Source of the DNA: Sphaeroforma sirkka
Taxonomy: Eukaryota; Opisthokonta; Ichthyosporea; Ichthyophonida
Reading direction: 5' to 3'
Length of the DNA: 21,193 bases
Assembly (NCBI GenBank): GCA_001586965.3
Contig: LUCW03000174.1
Location: forward strand, 60,001 to 81,193
Shown: piece by piece, positions 1-10,188 of the stretch
Position numbering within the stretch: position 1 is the first letter of the stretch
Layout of the letters: each line of letters starts with the position of its first letter
The notes under the pieces: model-generated
Told to the model about the DNA's origin: nothing
The model's input: the letters and a program-made list of their open reading frames with translations, nothing else
The model's database searches: none
Translations under genes and position numbers: made by a program

Positions 1-74
1 GGATGGATGCGTGTGTATGTATGTGTGTGTCCGTGTGGGGGGGGGGTTTGTGGGTGTAGGTGTGGGTGGGTGTT

Positions 75-76
<2 letters not shown>
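1..76. repeat. GT-rich low-complexity tract
   Basis: The tract is built almost only of G and T on the plus strand, with a run of about ten G near position 40 and irregular TGTGGG-like words. There is no regular telomere-type unit. It leads directly into the TA/TG microsatellite. The G-runs could form a quadruplex, which is inference. Confidence 0.7.
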
Positions 77-312
<236 letters not shown>

Positions 313-2871
313 ATAAGAATGTCGCCCAGCTTTTTGCAATGGTCTAGTCCTAGAAAGTACGTCATATGGGATATAACACACCTGGTACACGATGAATGTG
401 AATATATAATACAGCCACATCTTTCGGGTTTAGTGTAGTTGTCGCCTAATGTATTTCTTCTAATTTTTGTCACCTTGCGTCTGTCCGACGGTATTTGTAT
501 TTGACCTTTTGGCGCGTGCTTTCGCATACAAGAATTTCTTTTGTTTTGTACTGTCCTTAATTCACAATATGTGGATAGACTAGTGACTACCTGACAAGTA
601 TATGGTATCGCGAACAAACATATTGTCTTATCGTTACTTGAGGGCTGACACTGCGGCAGCGGTGTGCAAATTATGGCCTCTGTAAAAGGATCGAGAGATC
701 AATTTGGCGAATACAACGATCGATTACATACCCTCTCTCTACTACTATGTAAATAGTGGCTAGAGAGAGAGTAAGTAAAGTAGGCCCCAGGCCCCAGGCC
801 CCGGGGCCTCAGCTGGTCCACGAGCAGTCGCAAATTCTGAAAATCGGGCTGTGACTCACTCACTCACAGCAGGAATATTCGGTTCATCGGTGCTCACACT
901 AATGTCAACCTGCCACTGCTGTGAGCTGTCAGCTGCTGGGCCTGCCTTCTATACTCCATATTTGCACATTTAGTCATTTATACACAGCTCTTCAACTTCC
1001 GGTAATATATTTACCCCAATTGAAAATGTCGAACAATAAAAATGTTACATTTTAGACTTTATATTTTAAAGTTTTTTCTCTACAAATTTAATAACAGTTG
1101 TTGTTTATTATTTTTTTTATTTTTAGTGACTGTTTTCGTTTTTTTGTTTTTTTCAAAAACAACCAACAACAAAAATTATACACTCTATAATCTTTGTGCC
1201 AACTGCCACTGCCAACTGCCAAGACGCCAAGTGCATATTCATGGGGGTTGTGAAACTCACTATGTGTGCCGTGTGTACCACTAAGGCAACCGGGCAGGAG
1301 CTTCACAATCTGCAGTTTTAACTGAAGCTGCTCTAATAATAGTCTAATTATATACACAGGAGGATAACGTCACAACGATCACCTGAGTCATGAGTGACCT
1401 GACATCCTGTGGACCTGACCCTTCAGGCAGGCTATCACCGAGTTTGATTGCTGGCTGTACTCAGGTTGCCATGCCAATTGTTTTAAAAAAAATACCGCAA
1501 CAAAAAGAAAGGTGAACAATTATTTTTTTAAATATGATGTCCTACGAACGTTTTAGTCCGTTGTGGCAAATTTTTTTCTTGCTCTCTAGAGAATAGAGGA
1601 GGAAAGTGAATGAGAGGGAGGACACCAAATTTCAAGGTCATCAGATCATAGCATGAGTCTCGTACTACTTCCCGGAGTCCCAGACCACGGCGACCCGGCC
1701 CGGTCCCAGCTGGGAAATAGACCTATAAATGGTTATATTTTTAGAAGCAGGGACTATAAGAAATTTTTGGGCACCAAGTGAACACATTCCTATATTTATG
1801 TAAACAACACACGGATTGTACGCTAAAACAACACACGAATTGCACGTTAGTATACACGCACACCAGACACAGTAGAGGGTTAGTATCTCTTTATACAGTG
1901 TAGTATATACTCGGCCACAGTACCGGTTTGTACTAGTACGCTATGGATACTTATAGTGCGTTGAATAGACCTGTTTTCTCAAGATGGAAATACTTGGATT
2001 AATAAAAGTCTTAGAAGTTGACGATTAGTCGATCAGTAAACATACAGCGACTGCGACACACGTGTCTATAATTAAACCACTGACGTAAAATATGCACTGC
2101 CTTCTAGATATATCGTGTTTGATTCATATACTACCACACACCGAGATAGCAAGGGGAATATATGAACATAAGAATGGGGTTGCAACAGACACTGCGGAAA
2201 AGAAGGTTCTCCGCGTTTTCAAAACGTTTGTAAACAGTTGTACTGCAGTACTAGGGTGTACCTCCATCTTTGTCTTCGATGATGCGTACCTGTAGCAACG
2301 GAGATTGAACACACAAAAATCTTTTGTCTGGAAAGACTTTAGAGATGGCGGGCAACGGTCGATCGGTGGGATTATGCTCATGGGAACAGAGTCATTTCGC
2401 TCTAGGCTGCTGTTAGAACTATGCCAAGCGAACGATGGATAGCGACGTATAAGGCTGATCTTTTCTTGGTATATTTTGTAACTTGTGTAAAACAAATGAC
2501 AATTGATGCATTCGTTGCGTGTTCAGGCTGTGATTTTTTTATTTATGATCGGAGCGTAGATGTGTGCTATGATTTTTTTTATAAAGGGGTTTGCGAGAGA
2601 GAATGCATCTATTAGTTTGAAAGTGTACATGTAAATTTTTCACAGCCAATAATGATTTGTTGTGTTCACTACTGATGACACAACGGTCCAGACGGCATCA
2701 GAAGTTAATAATCTTGAGCAGAGCAACAGGTAGCAACAACATCGCAACAGCAATGGGCTTTTCAACACTCAACGCAGAAATAGACGACGCAAACTGACCA
2801 GTTACCTAATAGCGGTACAGATGGGATATAGCAAATCAACCCAGTAAAGCGCAAAATTGTCCGCACGAAAC
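313..2871. other. AT-rich DNA with no supported gene
   Basis: No gene is supported here. The stretch is AT-rich, with poly-T/poly-A runs and frames of at most about 120 codons on opposite strands that overlap each other (for example near 2092-2495), without recognisable domains. Small local structure: three tandem AGGCCCC units at 782-802, the last forming the GC palindrome AGGCCCCGGGGCCT at 796-809, and a short CTCA repeat near 855. No transposon termini were recognised. Confidence 0.5.
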
Positions 2872-3466
2872 TGTAAACATCGATGAATATATCTATATTT
2901 TAAACTATGTTATATAAACTAAGATATAATTTAAGTCAGTTAGGATTTAGCAGTGATAGCTTATGTAAAAACAATCGTAACTTCCTCTTGGTAAGAGCTT
3001 TAATATCCCCGATCACACAGGACGTACTTCTAGCTGTTCTTTGTTGAATAATATTCACTAGTAGTACTAAGTGCTCATGACCACATGTCTAATTTGTAGA
3101 TAGACATAAGAACGTAAATCAGAGTTAATACACTAACTAATATAAATGTAGTTCCATCTGAAGAAAAGATTTAAAAAAAAAAAGACTTATTGGATTTTGG
3201 AGATTAGCGGGAAGACCAAAACCTGTATGCAGTAGTTCAGAGATTATAAAAGTTTATAATATCCTACATCTACTATCGTCTCAAATAGATCCAAGTAAAT
3301 GAGTCATACCAGATTCTCAGGCTATTGGAGCCATCAAAGTGAATTTAGAACACTTTAGAAATATTGGAAAAAGAACTTGTGTTAAATTATTTTAAATACA
3401 AATAAAAACCAATGTTATCTCATTTGATCTTGACATTTTAGACTGACCGGGGGCCGTATTTCTACA
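2872..3466 (-). repeat. Old solo LTR, element A family
   Basis: A 595-bp sequence that aligns end to end with the two LTRs of element A (4043-4643 and 17565-18158) at roughly 90% identity by eye. On the plus strand it starts TGTAAAC and ends TTTCTACA, so on the minus strand it has the usual TG...CA ends. No internal element sequence adjoins it, which is why it is called a solo LTR. No matching target duplication is visible (GAAAC before, GGAGG after). It is clearly older than element A. Confidence 0.85.
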
Positions 3467-3516
3467 GGAGGCTGTAATTCTACAACTCCGTATTTCTACA
3501 GGAGGCCGTATTTCTT
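3455..3516. repeat. Short tandem copies of an LTR end
   Basis: The terminal LTR word CCGTATTTCTACA recurs after the solo LTR end, with GGAGG-type spacers: near 3454, a variant near 3473, again near 3488, and a partial one near 3507. It looks like local slippage or unequal exchange at the LTR terminus. No coding potential. Confidence 0.6.
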
Positions 3517-3957
3517 TAACTGATACCTCAAGTGGCACCTTACGATGATGTGTAGATTACTTGTAGACAGAGCGAGAAAGACATCTGAGGATATGCCGAC
3601 CAACTTTGGTGATTTGAGTCGCACTCAGGACTTGACAACTGTGGTGAAATCTCGTGATAGAATTTATTTTGTTTTTTTTTTGAAACCTGCGGATTTGCAC
3701 TTAGCGATTGACATTCCCCAGAGTTTTTCGTCGTCCGCAAACCGTTCCTTTGATACATTCTGCAGAGTGACGAAGACTCCACGGTAACAACTAGATCAAA
3801 AAAAATTAGTAGCCAATTTATATCGTGACCAGCTGCAACATCACCGTCGTCCAAGCTCACTAGTATTGGGAAAGGAGAATCATCAGGATAATGTAAATTT
3901 AACTATTGATAAACTTGCCTATCGTTAACAGTTTCCTGTTCATCACGATCATATAAA

Positions 3958-3958
<1 letters not shown>
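3517..3958. other. Unassigned flanking DNA
   Basis: Two overlapping frames of 80-106 codons on opposite strands occur here, neither with a recognisable domain and both crossing a T9 run. I see no gene, promoter or repeat I can support. The end is AT-rich and passes into the TA array. Confidence 0.45.

Positions 3959-4042
<84 letters not shown>
3959..4042. repeat. (TA)42 microsatellite abutting an LTR
   Basis: An uninterrupted run of 42 TA units that stops exactly where the element A LTR begins with TGTAAAC. It may be pre-existing target DNA or may have expanded from a TA-rich target duplication. It hides any clear target duplication on this side. Confidence 0.95.
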
Positions 4043-4049
<7 letters not shown>

Positions 4050-4643
4050 TTCGATGGAAATTACTAGGTTTCAAAACTATATTAAACTAAAATACAATTT
4101 AGTCAGTTAGGATTTAGCAGTGGTAGCTTGTGTAAGAATGATCGGGACTGCCTCTTGTTAAGAGCCTAAATATCCTCGATCACACAGGGCGTACCTCTAG
4201 CTGTTCTTTATTGAATAATTTTCACTAGAAGTACTAAGTGTTCATGACCACTTGCCTAATTTGTAAATAGACATAATAACGTAAGTCACGTTAATACATT
4301 AGCTGATATAAATAAAGTTCCATCTGAAGAAAAGTTAAAAAAAAAAGAAAAGACTTATTGGATTTTGGAGATTGGCGGGAGGACCAAAATCTATAAGTAG
4401 TAGTTCGGAGATTATAAAATTTAGTTTATAATATCCTACATCTACTAATGTCTCAAATAGGTCCAAGTAGATGAGTCATACCAAATACTCAGGCTATTGG
4501 AGCCATCAAAGTGAATTTAGAACACTTTGGAAATATTGGAAAAAAGAGCTTGTACTAAATTATTTAAAATACAAATAAAAAAACCAATGTATTATCTCAA
4601 TTGATCTTGATATTTTAGACTGACCGGAGGCCGTATTTCTACA
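4043..4643 (-). repeat. Element A 3' LTR
   Basis: About 601 bp, about 99% identical to 17565-18158; most differences are A/T-run lengths. The minus-strand ends are TG and CA. A minus-strand TATAAA lies at 4425-4430 and AATAAA at 4207-4212, in the order expected for U3-R-U5. The outer flank is the (TA)42 array; the inner flank is the polypurine tract. Confidence 0.92.
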
Positions 4644-4655
4644 TAGCCCCCAGTA
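4644..4655 (-). other. Element A polypurine tract
   Basis: On the minus strand, directly before the 3' LTR, the sequence reads ACTGGGGGCTA. A G-run at this place is the usual primer for plus-strand DNA synthesis. Element B has a similar G-run in the same position, which supports both LTR borders. Confidence 0.7.
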
Positions 4656-4770
4656 GCTTTTAGAACTACGAACGTACGTTAAGATACGATCTAGTTGGTA
4701 AAGCGAAAACCAAAGTAAAAACGGTTTCGGTCATGACTTATCGAGTAAGTATGTGCCTATATGTACGAGT

Positions 4771-5541
4771 TCAAGACTCATGTTGTACTCTATGTCGTTT
4801 AGTATTTGGTCCAGTAACCATTTCCGATGTAGGCGCCTTACGTTTATTATTTGGTAAGGTAATAGCCAAAGGCTGTTCTTCATTAGTAAGTAAGTTTGAA
4901 CAATTTTCTGCACTGTTGGTAAGCAGATCAGAAAGTTTAGTCACGTAGGAAGTAGGTGGCAAATAGGGAATTTCAGATCCGTCAGGGTTTGTAGTCACCT
5001 GAGGAAACCCTTTTCGTTTATCTCGTGTGTTCTTATGTAAACGCTTATTCCATTTCTTATTAAAGATACGAAGAAAGTCGCGAGATTCACGAAATGCATC
5101 GGAGGTTAGCCAAGCTACTGTCCCATCCATGAAACGGGTCTTGTAGTAAGTGTAACCGTCTTCGGATGTTTTATCAATTATATCTTTGACTTGTGACTCC
5201 ATAACTGGTATATCAGAATCAAATGAGCGAGCGAATGAGAGTTCGGAGGTAGGGATACGGTGAGTGCCTAGATTGGTTGCGCTAATACCATCAATGTTAT
5301 TCACTTCGTAAGTATCACTCTTCTCATCATGGTAGGAAATAACAAAAGGTCCTATCGTCTTAGAAGATAGTTCGGTAACGTTGGCGTTTCGATTTATAAT
5401 GTTAACGTAATCGCCGACTTTGAACTGAACAATGTTCTTAGTGTTATTCCATCGGTCATACGCTTTAAGTAGGACGCGATTCTTGTGCTCGAGTAAACAG
5501 GGGTAAACAACGTTCTGCATATGCTCGATCTTTGTAGCCAC
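4771..5541 (-). pseudogene. Element A integrase C-terminal region with chromodomain-like tail
   Basis: An open stretch of about 256 codons. Near residues 43-50 it has VGDYVNI, and then IGPFVISYH (residues 63-71), the pattern of the SH3-like C-terminal domain of Ty3/gypsy integrases (F-x-x-G-D-x-V ... G-P-F-x-V). At about residues 115-165 follows a module with VKDIID, a Tyr/Lys-rich strand, AWL and a terminal helix ending RIFNKKW, which looks like a divergent chromodomain. A basic tail with KRKAP and KRHR follows. In chromoviruses such a tail directs integration to particular chromatin. Part of a broken element. Confidence 0.75.
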
Positions 5542-6511
5542 GAGGTAGCGTGTTTCTCGGGCGCAGTTTTATCAAACGTTGCTTGTAATTCACTATAGCG
5601 GCCAAAGAAATAGTGAAACGGAGTGTTCCAGTTTGAGGATTCATGCAGTTATTCATTTGAGTCTGAACCCATTTCAAATGATAAGGCCACATATCCTCAA
5701 CGTCGTCTAGTGCGGTACGCAAGAGTTTCTTAAGTTCTCTATGACGTGTCTCATTTGCACCCTGCGTTGGAGGTTTGTAAGGAACACCACGCCTATGGGT
5801 CATGCCTGATACGAGTATAAGTGCCTCCATTACGTCGGTACAAAACTCACTACCGTTATCAGAACATAGTACTCGGGGAAACCGAAGTCATTAAAGACGT
5901 GATAGCATAATTCTGCCACTGTTTGTGGACGTTTGTTCGGTATTGCATAAAGCAAGTTATAGCCCGAAGCCACACATAAGAAATGACAGATATATACATC
6001 GCCAGTATGCTTGGATCGCGGGAGTTTAACCAAATCGACTATGACTCGGCGCATCGGTTGGTCTTCTGTCACACTTTTTTAGGGGTGCCCAACCGTATCG
6101 CTTGATCTGGTTCTTTTCACAATCAGTACAGCGTCGGTATACTTCACGTATGGTTTCTTTCAGCGCCGGGTGATCAAGCCCTGCACGAATAGCCATTTTA
6201 TAAGTATGCTCATATGCTCGATGCGTTAAATTATGTATAATTTTAACTCTACTTTCGAGCTCCTCTAAGTCAGTCAGATTCTGCGTAACGCTGGCTGGAT
6301 GAACCATAGTCCTGTTGGAAAGGGCAACCTCAGTATCAGGAGGGGTAGAGTCCTGAGATACATAATTGACAACATTGGATTGTTGAAGTATCTTCTTCAG
6401 TTGTTTCGCAACTCCTGGCTGTTCTTTAAGCAGCGCTTTAAGTAGTTGAGTGCGAGCTTCAGGTTCTCTTAGAGTTTTGAGTCTTTGATCCATGGCCTTA
6501 GCTAGTTCCAT
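5465..6511 (-). pseudogene. Element A integrase: zinc-binding and catalytic core region
   Basis: The N-terminal part has the H-H-C-C zinc-binding pattern (HNLTHRAYEH ... CTDCEKNQ), typical for the start of retroviral-type integrases, which insert cDNA into the chromosome. Downstream are VIVDLVKLP (first catalytic Asp region), a YICHFLCVASGY strand, and ANETRHREL with the helix that carries the catalytic Glu in DDE integrases. A Lys/Gln-rich helical stretch precedes the zinc finger. It follows the Dam-like domain and precedes the chromodomain-like tail. This region belongs to a broken copy. Confidence 0.85.
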
Positions 6512-6600
6512 GTTTTTTACGATCTAATGCCGTTTCAATCGGCATTACCTCGACTGCAATTTTGTTGGGTGCATGTGTTGTACGAGTCTTGAGCTTTTGT

Positions 6601-7131
6601 TCAAACTCTTTTAGACTCTTCTAGTTTAGCTAAGAATTCGGTTGAGGGTTTCCACTTAGTGGTACCTGCAGGACCGATGCGACAAACAATGGTGTGTTTC
6701 CAAGGCGTCTTCTTAATAGAATAGGATCCCTGATACAAGAACGTGTCGGTTTCACGGTCGACATAAATAGGTTCGTCTTGAATCATATTAATTAGATCAC
6801 GTATCCATGGGTCGGAGTTACGTAAGGGACAACACAGCGTAATGGTAGATTTAGTAATATTAACATAATTTAACAACTGTGCGATAAGTTGACAAGGTGG
6901 GTTAGCCCACGCATTATGCTTTGATAAGTCAAGCTGAAATGCATCACCTTTAGGATGAGTCAACGACCTATATTCAGAAACCTGTTTGTTATGTTCTGCG
7001 GCGAACATATCAACAGTAAATGGACCCCATCGTGATTGAGCGAGGTTAAACCATTTCTTATTTAGCATCCAATCGGTTGCTAATAACTCTTTGACTGTTT
7101 TCTGGTAGTCGGGCACAAGTCGAGAGAGCAT
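6601..7131 (-). pseudogene. Element A Dam-like domain between RNase H and integrase
   Basis: An open stretch of 176 codons. After about 35 residues comes FTVDMFAAEHN (residues 38-48), then YRSL, then GDAFQLDLS, WANPPCQLIAQLL (75-87), a strand ending LCCPL (99-103) and a following Trp. This order (D-x-F-A, Asp-rich turn, Trp, N-P-P, hydrophobic strand ending in Pro, Trp) is the order seen in phage-type N6-adenine methyltransferases (Dam family), where N-P-P-Y/F is the catalytic motif and the first Asp-containing strand binds S-adenosylmethionine. The assignment to that fold is inference; whether it is or was an active enzyme is unknown. The same module occurs in element B at the same place. 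DIRS elements are known to carry a Dam-like domain near RNase H. Confidence 0.6.
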
Positions 7132-7132
7132 G

Positions 7133-7480
7133 TCAGAGAAGATGGTTATGTATTCCTGGAATGTGTGTTATATTAAAAGCGAACTTGGCAATAATGTCAT
7201 GCCAGCGGCTCACCAACTGTGAATCAGGGTTCATATCTTTTAAGTATGTTAAAGACTTTTGATCACAGGCGACAGTAAAGTAACTTCCATAAAGGTAGTC
7301 TTTAAACTGTCTTAGCGCAGTAACTATAGCAAGGAGCTCTTGTTTAACGGTAGGGTAATTCCGTTGACTCTTATTATAACTCTTGCTAAAGAATTGTATG
7401 TAGCGCGGTTTACCATTTATCGTTTGGTAAAGCACTCCACCTACCGCTCGATCTGAAGCGTCGGTTGCTACTTGAATGGG
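7133..7480 (-). pseudogene. Element A RNase H region
   Basis: The motif ATDASDRAVGG lies at the start (near 7440-7475), then FFSKSYNKSQRNYPTVKQELLA with the catalytic Glu context, VACDQKSLTYL with an Asp, and SRWHDIIAKFAFNITHIPG at the end. This is the standard RNase H signature of Ty3/gypsy elements; it degrades the RNA strand of the RNA/DNA hybrid. It lies directly behind the RT and ahead of the Dam-like domain. Part of a broken element. Confidence 0.88.
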
Positions 7481-8565
7481 ACACCATCCACAGGGTACTG
7501 CATGATGGGTGCGTCCATTACTTTACTTTTGACTAGTTTAAATGCATCATCACATTCTTTAGTCCAAAGCTTTCCCAAAGGTCCTTTGTGCAGCCGTAGG
7601 TGACTGAAAGGCTTTAAGTAATGAGAAAGATGCGGTACCGAATCCGAGAAGAAGTTAACAAACCCACACACAGAGTTCACATCTCTTCCAGTAATTGGTG
7701 TTGATAAATCCAACAGAAACTGTTTCTTGCCAGGATCAATTTCTACCCCTGCTGCAGATACTTTGTAGCCAAGTAAGTGTATAGTATCTTTAGCAAAAGA
7801 ACACTTGTCTTCGTTAATCTTAAGTTTAGCATGATTAAGTCGCTTTAAGACTTCTTTAACGAGTTTAGCATGTTCATGTGCTGTCTTTGTAAAGATAACT
7901 ATATCATCTAAATAGACTGATACGTTATACGACAGGTCCGCAAATAGTTCCATCATAACTTGTTGGAAGAAAGAAGGTAACATGTGTAAGCCTTCAGGTG
8001 CACCTTTAAACTGGTACTTCTTACCTTGCCAAGTAAAGGAAAAGTATTTCCTAAGAGGCTCATATATCTGTAGTTGATGGAATGCAGCTTTTAAGTCTAT
8101 CTTGGAAAAGATAGTCGCACCCTCCATTTTGCGTAGTATCTCGCTTATCTTAGGTAAGGGAAAACTATGTTGCGGAATTAGTTTGTTGATTGGCGACAGG
8201 TCTAGTACTACTCTTGTTTTACTAAACGTTCCATCAGATTTATATTGATCGACCGCTAAGAGAGCTAAGTTAACTGGGGTTGCATCATAATTGATTTCAA
8301 TTAGACCCTGTTTTAACCAATCTTCGATTTGGGTTTTGACAACGTCTTTGTGTCTCCAACTCACGTAGTTATGTGAAGGACACTTTAACTTAGAGAAGTC
8401 GACGTTTGTTAAGTCAAGTCTAACGTACCCATTAGAGAACTTAAACATACACCAGTCAGTTATTGCAATCTTCCTGTTTTGTATAATTAAGTCCATAATT
8501 ATATCGGTGAAGTGCGGAATCATATCCTTTGCTTCACCTTCCGGAGGTTTAGGTATCTTTAACAT
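7468..8565 (-). pseudogene. Element A reverse transcriptase
   Basis: A 365-codon open stretch with the classical RT blocks in order: TRVVLDLSPINKLI, FPLPKISEIL, FSKIDLKAAFHQL (first catalytic Asp), FKGAPEGLHMLPSFFQ, YLDDIVIFTK (the catalytic DD pair), KCSFAKDTIHLLGY, and the thumb/connection part with WTKECDDAFKLVKS near the end. The YLDD form and the connection sequence are characteristic of Ty3/gypsy rather than copia or LINE enzymes. This is the best-preserved part of element A and the firmest basis for its family assignment. Confidence 0.95.
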
Positions 8566-8894
8566 ATTATCATCTGACTGATCTTTATTCGGGTCAGCCC
8601 ATTAGGCAGACCAGTGAGTGTTATACCTAAACTGAGAAGATCAGTCATACCTATAATTAAATCGTATTTCTGAGACATGCCAGTAACGATTAGGTGAGTC
8701 TTCACTTCTCTTCTATCTGACAGCAGTATGTGTGCATAGTCAATGGCTTGTTCGCAAGTAGTAACTTTGCCATTTCCCAAGATTAAATCAGTTGTTTCGT
8801 TATGGACAGCCATATCTGTAGCGTAGGCTACTCGGCATGAGATAGCAGAGACTTCAGCCCCTGGATCAAATAGTGCCATAACTTTTTTCTCCAT
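8559..8894 (-). pseudogene. Element A retropepsin-like protease region
   Basis: 111 codons with ALFDPGAEVSAIS near the start, in the place of the retropepsin D-x-G-A loop, followed by a second strand pair and DLIIGMTDLLSLG, which matches the hydrophobic-G-x-D-x-L block of Ty3/gypsy proteases. Its end overlaps the start of the RT frame by a few bases. It would cut the polyprotein. Part of a broken element. Confidence 0.75.
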
Positions 8895-8991
8895 TTACGA
8901 AAACTGTTTGAAAGATACGTTCATCTCCTTTGGTATAGATTTTATTGAACATTTTCTCATAATCTTGCTCTAGTGCGCACATATGGTACTG

Positions 8992-9940
8992 TCAGTGCTT
9001 AACTTGGACGTCTGGTAAGTCCTTGCAATCCTCTTTGTGCCAACCGTTAGTACCCTTGCAAGTAGCACACTCTTTCATATAGTGTCCAAAATCTGGCTTG
9101 CCTGGTGCACACTTAACAGGGTCGTGTCTACCATTCCACTTGCCATTACGTTTTGTGAGGTTGTAACCACACTTCTTGCAAGGCGCTCTCACCTTCTTAT
9201 CACCTTTCGGTTCGGTAGAAGTAGAGCCAGTACCCCCTCCAGTAGTAGTGCGAGGTTTCTTAGTACTACGCGCAGTATTAGTCTCTACTGCGTTTCGCTT
9301 AGTGGGCTGGGTGTAGCTCGTGGTACTAAGTACTCTAGTAGAGGAATTGGTATGCTTGTGTACTATCTTCTCAAAGACAGACCAAGGCATAGATCGCAAA
9401 TCACCATAGGCGATGATGTCATCATTGACTTTCTTAAAGAGGTTAGCTCCCAGAGTCTCCATCATCTGACAAATTAATAAATATTCGCCAGTATAGGTAC
9501 GACCACCCATCCGAGTATTCATATGTGTCATATGAGCTAGAGCACCTCGAATAGTGGTATCGTTCGCAAAGAACTTGCGAGACTCTAGAAGTTCACGGTC
9601 ACGTGCATCTTCAAAAAAGGTGTTAAGTATATTATCACGCAACTGGTGCCAGGGTAGGGCTTTCCAGTTGGGCTCATGAGCCTTCAAGATAGTTCGCCAT
9701 TTACCTGGCTCACAGAAATGAATAAAGGCATTCATCATCTGCTTATCCCTAAGGCTGGCAGACTCCTTAAGTTGGTCGAAGGCCTTCAGTGTCTCCACTG
9801 TACTCTCATTAGTAGAGAAATCGACCTCAGCCTGCGCGTTACCTAGCTGCTTTATAAAGCTTGGTTCTAAGTGTTCACGAGGCTCATGCTCAGTGCTACG
9901 GGCTGCTAGTGCCAGATGGTGTCTATTTCCTTTCTCTTGT
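8992..9940 (-). pseudogene. Element A gag main part with zinc knuckles
   Basis: The open frame runs left from the element B insertion point. The central part (FDQLKESASL, WKALPWHQLRDNIL, FFANDTTIRGALAHM, GEYLLICQMMETLG) has the helical W/L pattern of retrotransposon Gag capsid domains. A Thr/Lys-rich linker follows, then CKKCGYN and CATCKGTNGWHKEDC, a C-x2-C-x6-H-x3-C knuckle-like motif near the C-terminus that would bind RNA. It is separated from the 5' part of A (16394-17485) by element B. Confidence 0.8.
9937..9940. repeat. Target-site duplication of element B, left copy
   Basis: TTGT lies directly before the B 5' LTR and again directly after the 3' LTR (16394-16397). Four-base duplications fit Ty3/gypsy integrases. 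It proves that B inserted into A here. Confidence 0.85.
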
Positions 9941-10000
9941 TGTGGTCAGAATACAAGTACTTATATTTATTTGATTATTTTAGGTTTATTACAAGTTTTA

Positions 10001-10028
10001 CAGTTTATCAGAATAATCTGATAAACTG
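10001..10028. repeat. 12-bp perfect hairpin in the B LTR
   Basis: CAGTTTATCAGA (10001-10012) and its exact complement (10017-10028) are separated by ATAA. It recurs in the 3' LTR and in the inverted-repeat copy. Confidence 0.8.
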
Positions 10029-10065
10029 GGTTTTAGGGTTTTGCTGGTTTTACAGCACATGACTA

Positions 10066-10074
10066 ATGACTCAT
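10066..10074. promoter_or_regulatory. Gcn4/AP-1-like site in the B LTR
   Basis: ATGACTCAT is a perfect match to the bZIP (Gcn4/AP-1) consensus. It sits in the left half of the second LTR hairpin. Functional use is inference only. Confidence 0.4.
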
Positions 10075-10188
10075 TTAAGAGTCAGTCATTTTAGGATTAC
10101 TGTTTATAATTACTAATAAATGAACAACGTCCCCCTCCCTGAGGAAGGAGAACGTTGAGATACAGTTATCTCGCGTATACTTACTACA

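Larger units (their letters stand above)
9941..10188 (+). repeat. Element B 5' LTR
   Basis: 248 bp from TGTGGTC to TTACTACA, the same as 16146-16393 base for base as far as I can read. It contains a TATA-like TATATTTA at 9962-9969, AATAAA at 10115-10120, and three successive hairpins (10001-10028, 10067-10084, 10125-10157). ATGACTCAT at 10066-10074 matches the Gcn4/AP-1 consensus. Short for a gypsy LTR. Confidence 0.93.

Noticed and set aside
1-76. Telomeric or subtelomeric repeat
   Set aside because: G/T-rich but without a constant unit; it reads as degenerate microsatellite.
2092-2495. Possible host gene on either strand
   Set aside because: The two overlapping frames are short, lack domains and show no splice or promoter context I can defend.
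3540-3860. Small gene of 80-106 codons
   Set aside because: Opposite-strand frames of similar length overlap and both cross a T-run; no domain or codon signal favours either.
9037-9477. Plus-strand frame of 146 codons over Gag of element A, and similar frames at 12304-13098 and 13527-13836
   Set aside because: They are antisense shadows of well-supported pol and gag regions without own domains.
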